The position numbers and the translations under genes are program-made. Shown in pieces: positions 40,486 through 50,955 of a DNA stretch of 64,000 nucleotides; positions within the stretch are counted from its first letter, which is position 1, and each line of letters starts with the position of its first letter. The notes beneath the pieces are model-generated. The model was not told the origin of the DNA. It worked only from the letters and a program-made list of their open reading frames with translations, and searched no databases. The stretch is from Eutypa lata (lineage: Eukaryota; Ascomycota; Sordariomycetes; Xylariales; Diatrypaceae): NCBI GenBank assembly GCA_022661535.1, contig JAKULF010000009.1, positions 620,001 to 684,000 on the forward strand, in the 5' to 3' direction.

Positions 40486-41696
40486 TCAATACTCCCAGCT
40501 AAGAACCCCGCGGTACCTCATCTTCCCAGATCGGAGTTTCTCCATCGCTTCGTTTACACCTTCAAGCGTCATCGGAAACTTCTCCACTATAGAATGAATG
40601 GAATGCCGAGCTGCAAAGTCCAACATCTTGTTCCTAGGACCTTGTTAACCATAGACCGATAGATAATAATTCAAAAGAAGAGTGTACATACTGAGGGAAT
40701 CGACTACAAATGCAGCTCCCCACGATCTGGTGGCCGTTGAAGACAGTAGGCATGTAAGGCGCAGTCAAGTTACCACCATCGACCGAGAGGGGCAGAATGG
40801 TTGCATTCTTTGCGAGGATGGGGTAGAATATGCCGAGGTCGAACTTGGCGGAAGAGGTGATCAACAAGCGATCGATCGGCTTCGGCACGCCGAGGGTGCT
40901 GTAGTCGGACACGCCCTTGGTGGCGTAGAACTCGCTAGCACCGAGCCCCTTGGCTTCCTCGCGCTTGTCTTCGGTAGATGAGAACACAACGACGTCGCAT
41001 CCCATCTTGGCGGCGAACTGGATTGCAAGATGTCCGAGTCCACCGATACCCACGATGCCGACTCGCTCGTAGGGCTTGCAATATTCAATTAGGGGTACCC
41101 AGACGGTGCCTCCACCACCTATATAAGAAATCTCGAGTATGAGAGGGTGTCGTCATAGCTTTTGTTACAGAGGGGCATTACTCACACATGAGCGGAGCAG
41201 CATCTTCGGATGATAGCGCATCGGGGATACGGAAGATCCACTGCTCCTTCCGGACGACGTAGTTGCATACCGAGCCATGGACATCGAAATCGTGGGCACT
41301 GTATTGGCTCGCGTTCGGGCAATACGCGTCCTTACCAACCATGCACAACTCGCAATGACCGCAGCTCGAGTTTACGACAGCCCATCCGACTCTGTCGCCG
41401 ACTTTGAAGAGGGAGCTCGCAGATCCGACTTCTTCGATTATTCCGATTCCTGTGAGAGGTTTCCAATGAGCAACTGATCACATGGTAGATATTTTGCGTA
41501 GTGTGAGGGTGGAATAATAGGGCTTGCCTTCGTGGCCAAGTACCAACGGCTTTTGGAGTTGGTGAAGGTCGCTGCCGCAAATACCGCTATGGGTCACTTT
41601 GACTAGAACTTCATCGGGTTTGACAGCCGGGAGTGCGAAGGTGGTCTGGAGAACCTTGCCCGATGGCGAGCCGCGGAACTGAATAGCATTCACCAT
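40486..41696 (-). CDS. Zinc-containing alcohol dehydrogenase
   Basis: Exons 41,696-41,528, 41,449-41,186, 41,118-40,692 and 40,633-40,486 encode 335 residues of a medium-chain dehydrogenase that oxidises alcohols or reduces aldehydes with NAD(P). Catalytic zinc ligands fit C40 (GICGSD), H55-E56 (LGHEG) and C145 (LMCGGG). Four structural-zinc cysteines are C86, C89, C92 and C100. The nucleotide motif GIGGLGHLAIQFA marks the Rossmann fold. The first intron (78 bp) starts with GC (AG|GCAAGC), a minor but established donor type; no GT site there preserves the conserved GHEGIGIIEEVG junction. The loop between C40 and H55 is shorter than in typical yeast ADH. Similar length and motifs fit the fungal ADH1/ADH3-like group, but the substrate cannot be read. 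No signal or mitochondrial peptide is obvious. Confidence 0.9.
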
Positions 41697-42817
41697 GATT
41701 GTAGTATAAGAGTTTCTTACTTCGATAGTAGTTGGTACGATACAAAGTATGGATATAAGTTTGAGAGAATATATAAGACCTGGCGATACTTAGACTTTAT
41801 AACATTGTAGGTGGCAATGGTAAACCAAAGATACGCATATATATATATATATATATATATATGCGTGTGCAATCTCGTGCTGGCAATATGCATGCAACTC
41901 GTTTATCTCCGGTATTACGCTACTTCTAACAAAGCTAGGAACTGGTGAGAGGAATTTTAACGCATCACGGACTGGAAAACAACCATGTGCTTTAAATTTA
42001 GCTATCATCTCCAAGCAATGTCGGCAGATCTATTGGTAGGTTATTGGTAGGTTTGACTCCTCGATAACCTTGTCCTTGAGAGCATTCGTCGAAGTACCCC
42101 ACAAAATACCATATAAGACGTAGACCATGTAGCCACTTTCGCTATATGCAGGAATATTATCGGCTATCACCTACCGCACGAGTGGTACGATAGCGACGGA
42201 GTTTAGCCTGGATAATTCTATGTGATTCTCATTTTGTATGTGAAAGTTGAAAAAATCTTCCTCACGTCTCTTCGGCGTTATAGATATTTCTCGTTGCCAT
42301 ATCGGGAGACAGCTACACAATCCAACCAATCAGGATGTTATAGATCCACTAGATGTCAAATTCGGGACTAGCTTCCGGAGCTAATGCAACCGGCTTATGG
42401 TGGGTCCGGCGATGGGGCCAAGGGGGCCTTCACGCAAGTATGTAGTTTGAAGTACGATTCCGGGTAAAACTCAGTATTAGTATGGTTACAATACACTTCT
42501 ACGATTGGTAGAACTCCATAACCAATCCCTTATGACATCATGCTATAGTCTGAATAGTTCATCATAATGGAGATAACGCCTTTATCCCCGTTACGACCAC
42601 GCGGTCAAACGTCTGATCGTACTACGTAGTAGTCTCTGTAGATTCTTATATATATCTCTCTCTATATATATCAACCAAGACGTTCCATGTGTCTTGGCAG
42701 GTTCTGGATTTCCAGATAGCTACACATATTTGTCTACCTCGACTAATCAAACCACTTGTCTCTTATTTCCGCTTCTTACCAACTACAAACCTAGCCTCCA
42801 TCATACGCATCAGAAAG
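41697..42817. other. Divergent promoter region, ADH and aldo/keto reductase
   Basis: Between the two divergent start codons, a perfect dinucleotide run (AT)n flanked by complementary gcat/atgc lies at about 41,837-41,866, and a tatata/ctctct tract at 42,645-42,672. No gene is seen. Confidence 0.5.
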
Positions 42818-43840
42818 ATGGCTTCACCAAAGAGTGCCCTCCCCGTCGTATTCGGCGCGATGACATTCGGCAAGGAGGGCATCGAAGGGGTACGAGTGAC
42901 ATCGCTCTCCGACGCCAACTCCATGCTCGACCTATTCCAGGCGCACGGCCACAACGAGATCGACACGGCGCGCTTGTACGGCGCGGGGTCCTCCGAGGAG
43001 CTCCTCGCCAAAGCCAACTGGGAGTCGCGGGGGCTGGTCATGGACACGAAGCTGTACCCGAACGAGGGCAAGAATATGAGCAACATGGCGTCCGGCACTT
43101 ACTCGCACCGGCCCGAGGATGTCCGCCGAGGCCTCCTCGAGAGCCTGGAGGCCCTGAACACGAAGAAGATCGACATGTGGTACCTCCACGGCCCCGACCG
43201 CAATACCCCTTTCGAGGATACCCTGCGGGAGGTCAACGCGCTGCACAAGGAGGGATACTTCTCGCGCTTGGGCATCAGCAACTACATGTCGTGGGAGGTC
43301 GCGCGGATCTGCGATATCTGCGAGCGCAACGGCTGGATCAAGCCCTCTGTGTACCAGGGCATCTACAACGCCCTGCACCGCGCGGTCGAGCCGGAGCTCC
43401 TGCCCTGCCTCCGGCACTACGGCATCGCCTTGTACGAGTTCCAGCCGTTGGCAGGTGGCTTTCTTACCTCTCGGTATCGCCGCGACATGAGTAACGACGA
43501 CTTCGAGTCCGGTTCGCGATTCGACCCCAAGCGCTGGCAGGGCACCCTCCACCGCGGTAGGTATTGGAATGACTACTACTTCGATGCCTTGGACATCATC
43601 CGACCCGTGCTTGAGAAGCATGGCATCACCGAATCAGAGGCTGCTTTCGCGTGGCTGTGCCATCACAGCCAGATGAGCAGGGAGAAGGGGTATAAGATTA
43701 TTATTGGTTCGAGCAATGTGAAGCAGTTGGAGCAGAACCTTAAAGGACTCGAAAGAGGCCCACTCCCAGAGGAGGTTGTCCAGGCTCTCGACGCTGCCTG
43801 GCTACGTGTCAAGGGGGTTGTTCCTAAGTACTTCCATTGA
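42818..43840 (+). CDS. Aldo/keto reductase (AKR7, aflatoxin-aldehyde reductase type)
   Basis: This intronless 340-residue protein has the AKR tetrad in order: Asp and Tyr in EIDTARLYG, Lys in MDTKLYP, and His in WYLHGPDR. It is closest in pattern to the AKR7 group (aflatoxin B1 aldehyde reductases), which reduce dialdehydes and other reactive carbonyls with NADPH. Family features include the LEALNTKKIDMWYLHGP strand, SNYMSWEVA, and the tail strand IIIGSSNVKQLEQNL that binds the cofactor's phosphate. The start at 42,818 (aagATGgc) matches the family's N-terminus. The frame also opens at 42,689, adding 43 residues rich in R, L and I. That could be leader sequence or a mitochondrial presequence, but I prefer 5' UTR. 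It is much more GC-rich than its surroundings. It is divergently arranged with the alcohol dehydrogenase, another carbonyl/alcohol enzyme. Confidence 0.92.
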   Translation: MASPKSALPVVFGAMTFGKEGIEGVRVTSLSDANSMLDLFQAHGHNEIDTARLYGAGSSEELLAKANWESRGLVMDTKLYPNEGKNMSNMASGTYSHRPEDVRRGLLESLEALNTKKIDMWYLHGPDRNTPFEDTLREVNALHKEGYFSRLGISNYMSWEVARICDICERNGWIKPSVYQGIYNALHRAVEPELLPCLRHYGIALYEFQPLAGGFLTSRYRRDMSNDDFESGSRFDPKRWQGTLHRGRYWNDYYFDALDIIRPVLEKHGITESEAAFAWLCHHSQMSREKGYKIIIGSSNVKQLEQNLKGLERGPLPEEVVQALDAAWLRVKGVVPKYFH

Positions 43841-44244
43841 TAGAAAGCTTCATGTCAACTGGTAGGCTCAATTGGAAAAGTTAACATGAAGAGAAATAAA
43901 GGGGATATCCTCAAGCCTCCAAAACGTAATACTATCTTTAAGTCTGTTGATGTAATCTTTGGTTCTCCATTTGTATAATTCCGGTAATTTCATATTCCGT
44001 TTCAATGATACATGTAAACATCATCTCTAGCGAAGCTTAACTTAAAATACATACAGTCCCCCACCCATGCCTCTCTACTGAACCCTGCATTTCCCATAGT
44101 CCTCCACATCTCGGATTAGTATTGAAAGATTCCCCGAACTAATTGGCTTGTTGTCGACCGTGAAATGATATCCCTTGATAACGTAAATCTTTCCGTAGAG
44201 CAATAAATATGACGGTCCTCCCGACAAAGATATCCTATGCTAGC
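43841..44244. other. Convergent intergenic region
   Basis: This lies between the stop codons of the aldo/keto reductase and the kinase-like gene. No feature is seen. Confidence 0.5.
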
Positions 44245-45735
44245 CTATACTACCAGTAAACCCCCAGTACTAGCAATAATATCCTCGGGATCAGTGTGAG
44301 CGCTTAATATAATGCGCTGAATCATAGTTCTGATAGCCTCATCAGTCTCGAAGGGGTTCTCACGCCCACCCAATTCCGGGCAGAGATATGAATAACTCAT
44401 CGCAGTTCTAGCCGCAATGTGGGTTTCGATCGTTTTCTCTAGCTCTTCCAAGAGCGGCACATGGCCGGCATTGATTGACATGAGTGTGCAGATTACACCC
44501 ATTAGTGAGCTGTCGAGAGACTGATTCCCTATAAGGTTCGGATCCGCCAATGTATTTACGAGAGTGGGCTGGTTGTAGATGATCATCGGTATTTGCGTGG
44601 TAGTTCCGCCTCTGTTGGAACGGAAGGACGGAGCAGTCATATTGCATGCTAGATCCTGCATAATCTAGCAGTTGATTATTAGCAATTATCTCAAGATGGG
44701 CGGGAGATCCCAAGCTTCTTCAACCTACTATTCCAGCACCAAAGAGGTTTTGTTCTATCCCTTGATTCCAATTTAGGGCTCGAGGTCCCTGTTGGGGAAA
44801 ATGTGCCGCGCGGCCAAAATCAATCAACTGATGCAATTTAGCTAAATTCCCAACCCACAGTGTCTGCTAGAACTTCTTACCTTCGCCAATGGAGATATAT
44901 CGTGCTCAGGGATGTCACCAGGGATCATATCTCCCACAATGACATTTTCACCCTTCATGGACAGTTGTACGGCTCTCCTCGCAATTTCGCCTTCTTGTAT
45001 AGTCTCCCTGATCGGTCTAGGGTTAGGAGTTATGGTTGCATTTGCTACCAATGAGTCGTAATAGGCCATCCCGATGCACATGCGGGTCACTTGTAACTCT
45101 CACGTTAGTATTTGGATCCGTCGACGCAGGGATCTAATTACATACTGCACAGGAAAAACCTCCAGAGTAGCCGGTTGGGTATCTGTCTTCCGGCAATTCG
45201 GAACTTCTCGGCAAATTCAAACAGATTCCCATTGCTTAAATACTCGAGGACCATCACCGGGCGCCTCGGGATTCCAGGCACCTGGCTATCTGGATCCATG
45301 GCAGATCGATCGAGATACATCATTTGTATGAAATGCTCTAGCCTGTTGAAACGTGGTACCCAAACGAGTTCATTTAACAAGTGGCTGTCCTCTTCCGGTG
45401 CTAGGGAGAACTTGACAACTACTTTTCGATCTTTCGCCGGCTCTTCATACAGCGCTGTACCCTGGATACCTTTCGTTAGTAGTGGTGCTTTAGAGCAAAG
45501 TTACGTGTTTAAAAAACAAACAATGAGTTATACATGAAACAGATATGATGGCATAATAATGAAGGCCAATATGACACAAGGAAAGAATTTTTGCGATTGC
45601 CATATTCGTCATTGAATAAATACGTACCCCATGACTACCCTGTCCAATATTTCTGACAAACCTGAGATCGTAAGCCGATGTAAAATACTGGGAAACTTCC
45701 TGCTGTATCGCGGCTATTTCTTCAACTGAAGCCAT
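44245..45735 (-). CDS. Predicted pseudokinase (fungal protein-kinase fold)
   Basis: Five exons (45,735-45,628; 45,461-45,146; 45,089-44,881; 44,827-44,729; 44,664-44,245) encode 383 residues with a kinase fold. Visible parts are a glycine loop IGQGSHG (30-36), the ATP-binding lysine K53 (VVVKF), a hinge VLEYLSNGNL, and a DFG motif (D214, LIDFGRA). The catalytic HxD is replaced by Q183-L184-S185 in AVQLSMKGENVIVGD, where the family normally reads HLDMK..N. Without the catalytic aspartate phosphotransfer is unlikely, so a regulatory pseudokinase or decaying gene is inferred. The frame is intact across four introns, which favours a maintained protein. The C-terminal third (about 245-383) is helical and lacks a recognised domain. 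Intron 1 is long (166 bp), and its acceptor was chosen to keep frame. Confidence 0.78.
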
Positions 45736-46266
45736 GATAACGAACTGGCGTAAAGGGCAATGGAAAGGAAGGTTAAACTGGTCCTTGTGTGTGTATGGCA
45801 TGTAATAGACAAACAAATAGTATGTATTACTATTATGGCTTTTTGAAGTTCTCTCTTTGTTCGCTGGTGGGCATCGCTCTTTATCATTCTAATCCGGGGT
45901 ACTTGGGGTTTGCCAATAACACAAAGCTGAACAATGACCAAAATGGTTGAAAGGGTTTTTAGTTTAATCACCCATAAGACAGTATTCGATGGCAATTGCG
46001 AGATATTATTAAAATACACATTCGAGGTTTGAATCAAAGCTGACATTTTTCAGAGAGTACAAGTGTAAACCTAACGTTGAATTTAAGTATGATATACCTA
46101 CGAAGTAATGATGGAATACATACTATGAACTTCAAGGAAGAGATATTGCGGCTGCGCTCATTCAAAATTCAAGACGATAGCTATACGTATAGTATTATTT
46201 AGAGCTTCTAAATTCGTTTCCAACGGGACTCAAACTAGCTGTAGCATCTAATAAACATACTAGGAA
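45736..46266. other. Intergenic region
   Basis: This is the upstream region of the pseudokinase gene and the 3' flank of the permease gene. No gene is seen. Confidence 0.5.
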
Positions 46267-48026
46267 CTAGTTAGCCACAATAGTCATAATAATTTGAAAG
46301 CGCTTAACTCGTACCTTGAAATACGGGTTCTCCAGATCCGTCTCGTCAAGTAGACCCCTTTCGTAGCCTTGAACAGCAGGATCATTGTTGTCTGGACTAA
46401 CTCCCTGAATGAATCTGCTTCGCTTCCTGTTGCGCGCCCAGAGAAGCACCCAAATGCCGACTAAGCAGAAGACTTGGACTGCGATGCAGAAGAACATCAT
46501 GCCCACGCCGAGGCTGTAGCCCGGTGCCTGGTCGGACTTGAAGAAGAAGGGACCGACGAAGTTACCAAGACAGTAGCCGATCAAGAGCATAGCGTTGGTC
46601 GTAATCTTTTTCGTATGCCCGGCCGTATTTGCAGTTGCTACGGCCATTGATAACGTCCAAGTTGCCGTATATGTGAATGAGATCCAAAGACAGACAAGGC
46701 GGCCATACGGTTTTGACTCATCGATGAGCCAGAGCCCACAAACGCCAGCGAAGAATGGTGCAAGGCAGATCAGCATGATGGGAAGCCGGGAATTTCTCAC
46801 GTATGAGGCAAAGATGCTACTGTTCGTTAGACGAGCGCCCGTTTGACTTCATTTCCGTTTTGTAATTGCTTACCATGCTAATGGACAGGCAATGAGCTGA
46901 ACAGCGCCAGAGGGCATCTGTATCAAAGTAGTCTGCAATGTAGAGAATCCCATGCCTTTAATGATCAAGCTTTGGAACTATTTCCTCGTTAGCGAAGCCC
47001 TAATGACACTCTCGGTAACTAGACGTACCGTGGTTAAACCTCCATTTGGCGAGTTGCTAGTCACGGCAAACAAGAACAAGAGCCAAGTTTTCATATCAAA
47101 CATCGCCTCCCAGAATTGCGGCATTTTGAAGTGTTTATTTTCAATGCCAGTATTGTTCGATTTGACTCTGTTGATGGCCAAAGCACGTTCATGTTCGGTC
47201 AAGAACTTTGCCTTCAGGGGGGAGCCTGGGAGGAAGAAGAGGAGAACAACACCCCAGCCGGTCGTGATGGCGCCCCAGATGAGGAAGATCAACCTCCAGC
47301 TCTCCAGGTACGAGTGGATGTGACCAATACCAAAACTGGAAATGCCTGCGATGACATAGCCAAGACCGGCCGAACCTATCCAAATTCCCATGCGAAGGGG
47401 CTGTTCCTCACGGGAGTAGTACCTATTGTTTGCGATTAACAACAAGACATTACTGATGCAGCCTGTAAGAACACCTACATGGAGAATAGAAGCATCGTCC
47501 CCGGGTTAATCGAACCCTCAAAGACGCCAAGGAAGGTCCTGGCGGCGGCGATCTCACTGAAGTTCTTCACGCTAGCATGGCACATCAAGACGATGCCCCA
47601 GATGATGACCTATATCGGTTAGCTAGTCGTAAATGAATGACAAGTACTCCCTAGACGTACAGTTATAGACATTAAATAGTTGATTGGAAGTCGCTGGAGC
47701 ATCAGGTTCGTAGGGAACTCCCATAGAAGGTACCCGAGGTAGAATATACCTCCCAACCAACTGTACTCATTCCCCGTGAGGCTAAGATCCTCCTTGAGGT
47801 CGAAGACCGATGCATATCCGAGTGTAGTCTTATCAATGGACTGCAGTGCGTACGTGATGCATAAGAGCGGCAACAGGCGAAGGTCAATCTTCCACAAGAT
47901 GGCTCTAGAGACAGCCTGGTCGTTATGCTCGGCCTCAGCTTCATGGACCAGGTCAAGCACGGCCTTGGAAGGCTCGTCATCAAGGGTCTTCGTATCCATC
48001 TGGCCGGCCTTGCTGGATTTGATCAT
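46267..48026 (-). CDS. MFS permease, Dal5/allantoate (anion:cation symporter) family
   Basis: Five exons (48,026-47,661; 47,609-47,479; 47,422-47,029; 46,977-46,874; 46,816-46,267) encode 514 residues with a hydrophobic pattern compatible with twelve helices. Family marks are YALQSIDKTTLGYASVF in the first helix, the GGIFYLGYLLWEFPTNLMLQ loop, RTFLGVFEG, and YSREEQPLRMGIW. The Dal5 group (TC 2.A.1.14) imports allantoate, ureidosuccinate and, in yeast, dipeptides, and other members carry vitamins or carboxylates. The substrate is therefore not fixed, but dipeptides fit the neighbours. An ATG at 48,122 in frame would add 32 residues; the shorter start is usual. The gene is divergent from the subtilisin gene, and two CCGCGG sites lie about 255-270 bp upstream. 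I infer it is the importer of the proposed peptide-catabolic cluster. Confidence 0.9.
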
Positions 48027-48278
48027 CTTATTACGTATAAGAGTCTCGGTACAAGCTGCATGATAGGTATGATCATGCAGCTCGAGAAATTGCTGATCAT
48101 ATAGTGGCTGAAGGCGACCCATATAGTAACTCGCTGCTTATCAGGGCTACATACCCAATCCCAGCTACGGGCCTCAGAGGTCGTTCGGCCGATATACTGA
48201 GTCTGATCGTCGCATCGTGCCTTATCTTCATGGCATATCCAACAATTACCTTATCTCGCTTATCTTGCCGTGCCGATG

Positions 48279-48298
48279 CCGCGGAGAGTTGCCCGCGG
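48279..48298. promoter_or_regulatory. Paired CCGCGG palindromes upstream of the permease
   Basis: CCGCGG occurs at 48,279-48,284 and 48,293-48,298 (14 bp start to start). CCG and CGG triplets are the classical contacts of Zn2Cys6 dimers. The same palindrome recurs in the promoters of the regulator/dipeptidase and decarboxylase genes. Binding is inferred. Confidence 0.5.
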
Positions 48299-48958
48299 CG
48301 AACTTCCTTGCTCCCATGATAGGTCTAAGAGGCCCCACTCAAACAGTGTGTAAGTGCTGGGTCGAGCACATGTCCTTGTGTTTATTTAAAATACATAGGT
48401 AGCATGTTACTGGAGTGAAACGAAAGGTCATTATGTCGAAAATCTACGACTAAGGATAGTCGCTGGACGGCATGTTTGATATTCATCCCATCACATGGCG
48501 TATGCCTATGTAATGCTATTTCCATACGTACACATTGCGCTAAGATATAATAGACCGCACAGTGGGCTCTAGGTAGCAGAGCATATCCCAATTAGCCAGT
48601 AATGCCGAGATATATGTATAGTTGAGTTGGAGATATTAGTAACAGATAGTAGAGCATTTGAACGTGAAGACCAGGCCGGTTATGGGCCGGCTTGGGTATG
48701 CCGAAGCATGTTGTTTGGATCGGCTTGCAGCTAGGGAGCTGCTATGTAGTAGATAGGAAGGAATCATCGCCATTCTATAGGACTTCGATATTCACCGTTC
48801 TAAATAACCTGGGGTCCGACTGGGGATTATCACCTGTATGGAGAAACGGGTGTTGTCACATTGCATATCATAGTCAATAAGCTCATCCTGACCCCTGCTT
48901 GCCAATGCCGGAAAGGGGGACAATCAACGCGATGATCTCCATCGATTACCTGGAATGG

Positions 48959-49180
48959 GCGGGGGTAGATCCACGATAGCTTCCCCACTGTAGCTTGGCT
49001 GAGGGGTGTTCCCCTCACAGCTTGTCAATCGACCCTCGATTTGGAGATGTCAACATTAAAAAGCTGGGTGAGAATTAGGTAATGGCGATATATATGCACG
49101 TTATTGTTCATACTTGACAGGGCAGCTGCAGGGCAGACCTTGGGCGGGGGTGATGAGAGTCTGAGCGCCCCCAAGATAAG
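48959..49180. promoter_or_regulatory. CreA-type and GATA-type boxes upstream of the subtilisin
   Basis: GCGGGG at 48,959 and 49,144 fits the carbon-repressor consensus SYGGRG. AGATAA at 49,174 fits nitrogen regulators of the AreA type. The second GCGGGG sits in an imperfect inverted repeat (CTTGGGCGGGGG at 49,139, CGCCCCCAAG at 49,166). Carbon and nitrogen control is common for secreted fungal proteases; here it is inferred from the motifs. Confidence 0.4.
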
Positions 49181-49260
49181 TACGGCTCTTAGTCGCAGGT
49201 CTGCTCTCGTTCCATCGCTATGTTTGCACGCACTTCTTTGATCTTGATACCGCAGACAAA

Positions 49261-50550
49261 ATGAAGTTCATGTACGCATTGCTAGCTGCGGCTCCCGTCG
49301 CCCTCTCGGCTCCTATCCGCGAGGCAAGGGGATCGGCTATTGCTGGGGAATGGCTCGCCGTCCTCAAGCCGGAAGGCTCAGAAGATAGTATACTGAGCAG
49401 CATCGCAGACACAGTCGGTCTCACTCACCATGCATCCTACAAGATAGGAGGTTTCCGAGGACTCAAGCTGTCATCTGAATCCGACGGGTTGATCGACACC
49501 CTCGCTGCTCTAGCAGATGTACGGCTTTCCAACCCGCACCACGCCATCCGCTCCTAATTGTTCTCCCGCTCATCATAATCACAGATTGCGTACATCGAAC
49601 CGGACCAAACAATCACGGTCAATACGCTGGAGACGCAAGAAGACGCCACGTGGGGTCTAGCTCGCATCTCGAGTCTCGAGCCAGGAACTTCCCAGTACAC
49701 TTACGACGACAGCGCCGGTGAGGGCACGTTCGCGTATATCGTCGACACCGGGATTTACACCGCCCATGAGGACTTCGGCGGTCGCGCCGAGCTCGGTACC
49801 AGTTTCGTCGATGGTGACGCAGAAGGCGACGGCAACGGCCACGGCACGCACGTAGCTGGTACTATCGGTTCGACGACTTGGGGCGTGGCCAAGAAGACTA
49901 GTTTGATTGCTGTGAAGGTCCTCGACGCGGAGGGCTCGGGTTCGCTAAGCAATGTTGTCGCTGGTCTAGAATGGGTCGTCAACGATGCGACGTCTAAGCA
50001 GCGTAAGTACTTAGTTTCTTACTGGGTGATGGACGTCTCGTGCGCTAACTGTCTATGAATAGGCATCGGCAAGGCAGTGGCCAACCTGTCGCTCGGTGGT
50101 TCACGTCTTCTCGACCTCGGCAGCACGACAAACGACGCAGCCGCAGCAGCCGTCGAGGCGGGAGTGTTCCTAGCAGTAGCCGCCGGGAACGACGGCTTGC
50201 CCGCCTTCTTGTCGACACCGGCCTCGGAGCCAACGGTGTGCACAGTCGGAGCTACCGAAAGGGACGACTCAAAAGCGTCCTTCTCGAACTTCGGCTCGCT
50301 GGTCGACGTGTTTGCTCCCGGTGTCAACATCACCTCCACCTGGAACGACGGGAAGACCAATACCATCTCGGGCACCTCGATGGCTTCCCCTCATATTGCG
50401 GGCCTCGGTGCCTATCTCTTGGCGCTCGAAGGGGCACGCAATCCCATCGAACTCTGCGAGCGGATCCAGGAGCTGGCGGGAGACAATGCGGAAGTCACCG
50501 GGTCTCTTTCAAGCAACAACGTCCTCGCCTACAATGGTGCCTCATCGTAG
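49261..50550 (+). CDS. Secreted subtilisin-like protease (S8A, proteinase K type)
   Basis: Exons 49,261-49,518, 49,585-50,002 and 50,063-50,550 encode 387 residues. A signal peptide covers about residues 1-16 (MKFMYALLAAAPVALS). An I9 propeptide ends near residue 105 and includes IAYIEPD across the first splice. The catalytic triad is D140 (YIVDTGI), H172 (GNGHGTHVAG) and S331 (SGTSMASPH), with oxyanion N268 (AAGND). Length and motifs are those of proteinase K-like fungal proteases, secreted endopeptidases with broad specificity. The gene sits divergently from the MFS permease and convergently with the zinc-cluster regulator. Its promoter carries CreA- and GATA-type boxes. It may start extracellular peptide breakdown for the proposed cluster, but such proteases are common, so membership is the weakest of the five. 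Confidence 0.95.
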
Positions 50551-50955
50551 GTTAACACTCGCAGTAATGAGCAGCGGTATTGTGGTGGGTTAAAGTCGTG
50601 GGATGTCTGAAATAATATAGTAATCTAAGACCGACTTTACATGTAACAAATGAAGAGTTGGCAAACAGGTCTCAAGGACTGGAGGAGGCCATGGGGTCTG
50701 AAAATGGCATTCTTTGTTACGACATATATTAGGTCCACAATTAGTTAATGGAAGAAGTGGGCGATACAAGAGTCTGCTTGTATAAATTCCTTCGTTTTCA
50801 ACGTAAACATTTCGTTACTGGAAGAAGAAGACTAAACCCCTTTTAAAATTATGATTTTAAGAAAAAACATACGGGATAACCACGTATTGGAAAGCCTGCA
50901 GGGTTGTTATCAGTCCATCAGCCGAGTGTTCTGGGAGGGTATTCCCATGCTGTAA
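50551..50955. other. Convergent intergenic region
   Basis: This lies between the stop codons of the subtilisin and the zinc-cluster regulator. Nothing else is seen. Confidence 0.5.

Larger units (their letters stand above)
48027..49260. other. Divergent promoter region, permease and subtilisin
   Basis: This is about 1.2 kb without a gene. It contains two CCGCGG palindromes near the permease, two GCGGGG boxes (48,959 and 49,144) and an agataag GATA-type site (49,174), listed separately. Confidence 0.6.

Noticed and set aside
42694..43621. Long frames in other registers (plus 42,694-43,494; minus 42,932-43,621) over the aldo/keto reductase
   Set aside because: The gene is GC-rich, so stops are rare in the other frames; the reductase frame has the catalytic tetrad and these have none.
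40486..43840. Alcohol dehydrogenase and aldo/keto reductase as cluster members
   Set aside because: They are separated from the cluster by the pseudokinase gene, and their shared promoter region has no CCGCGG.
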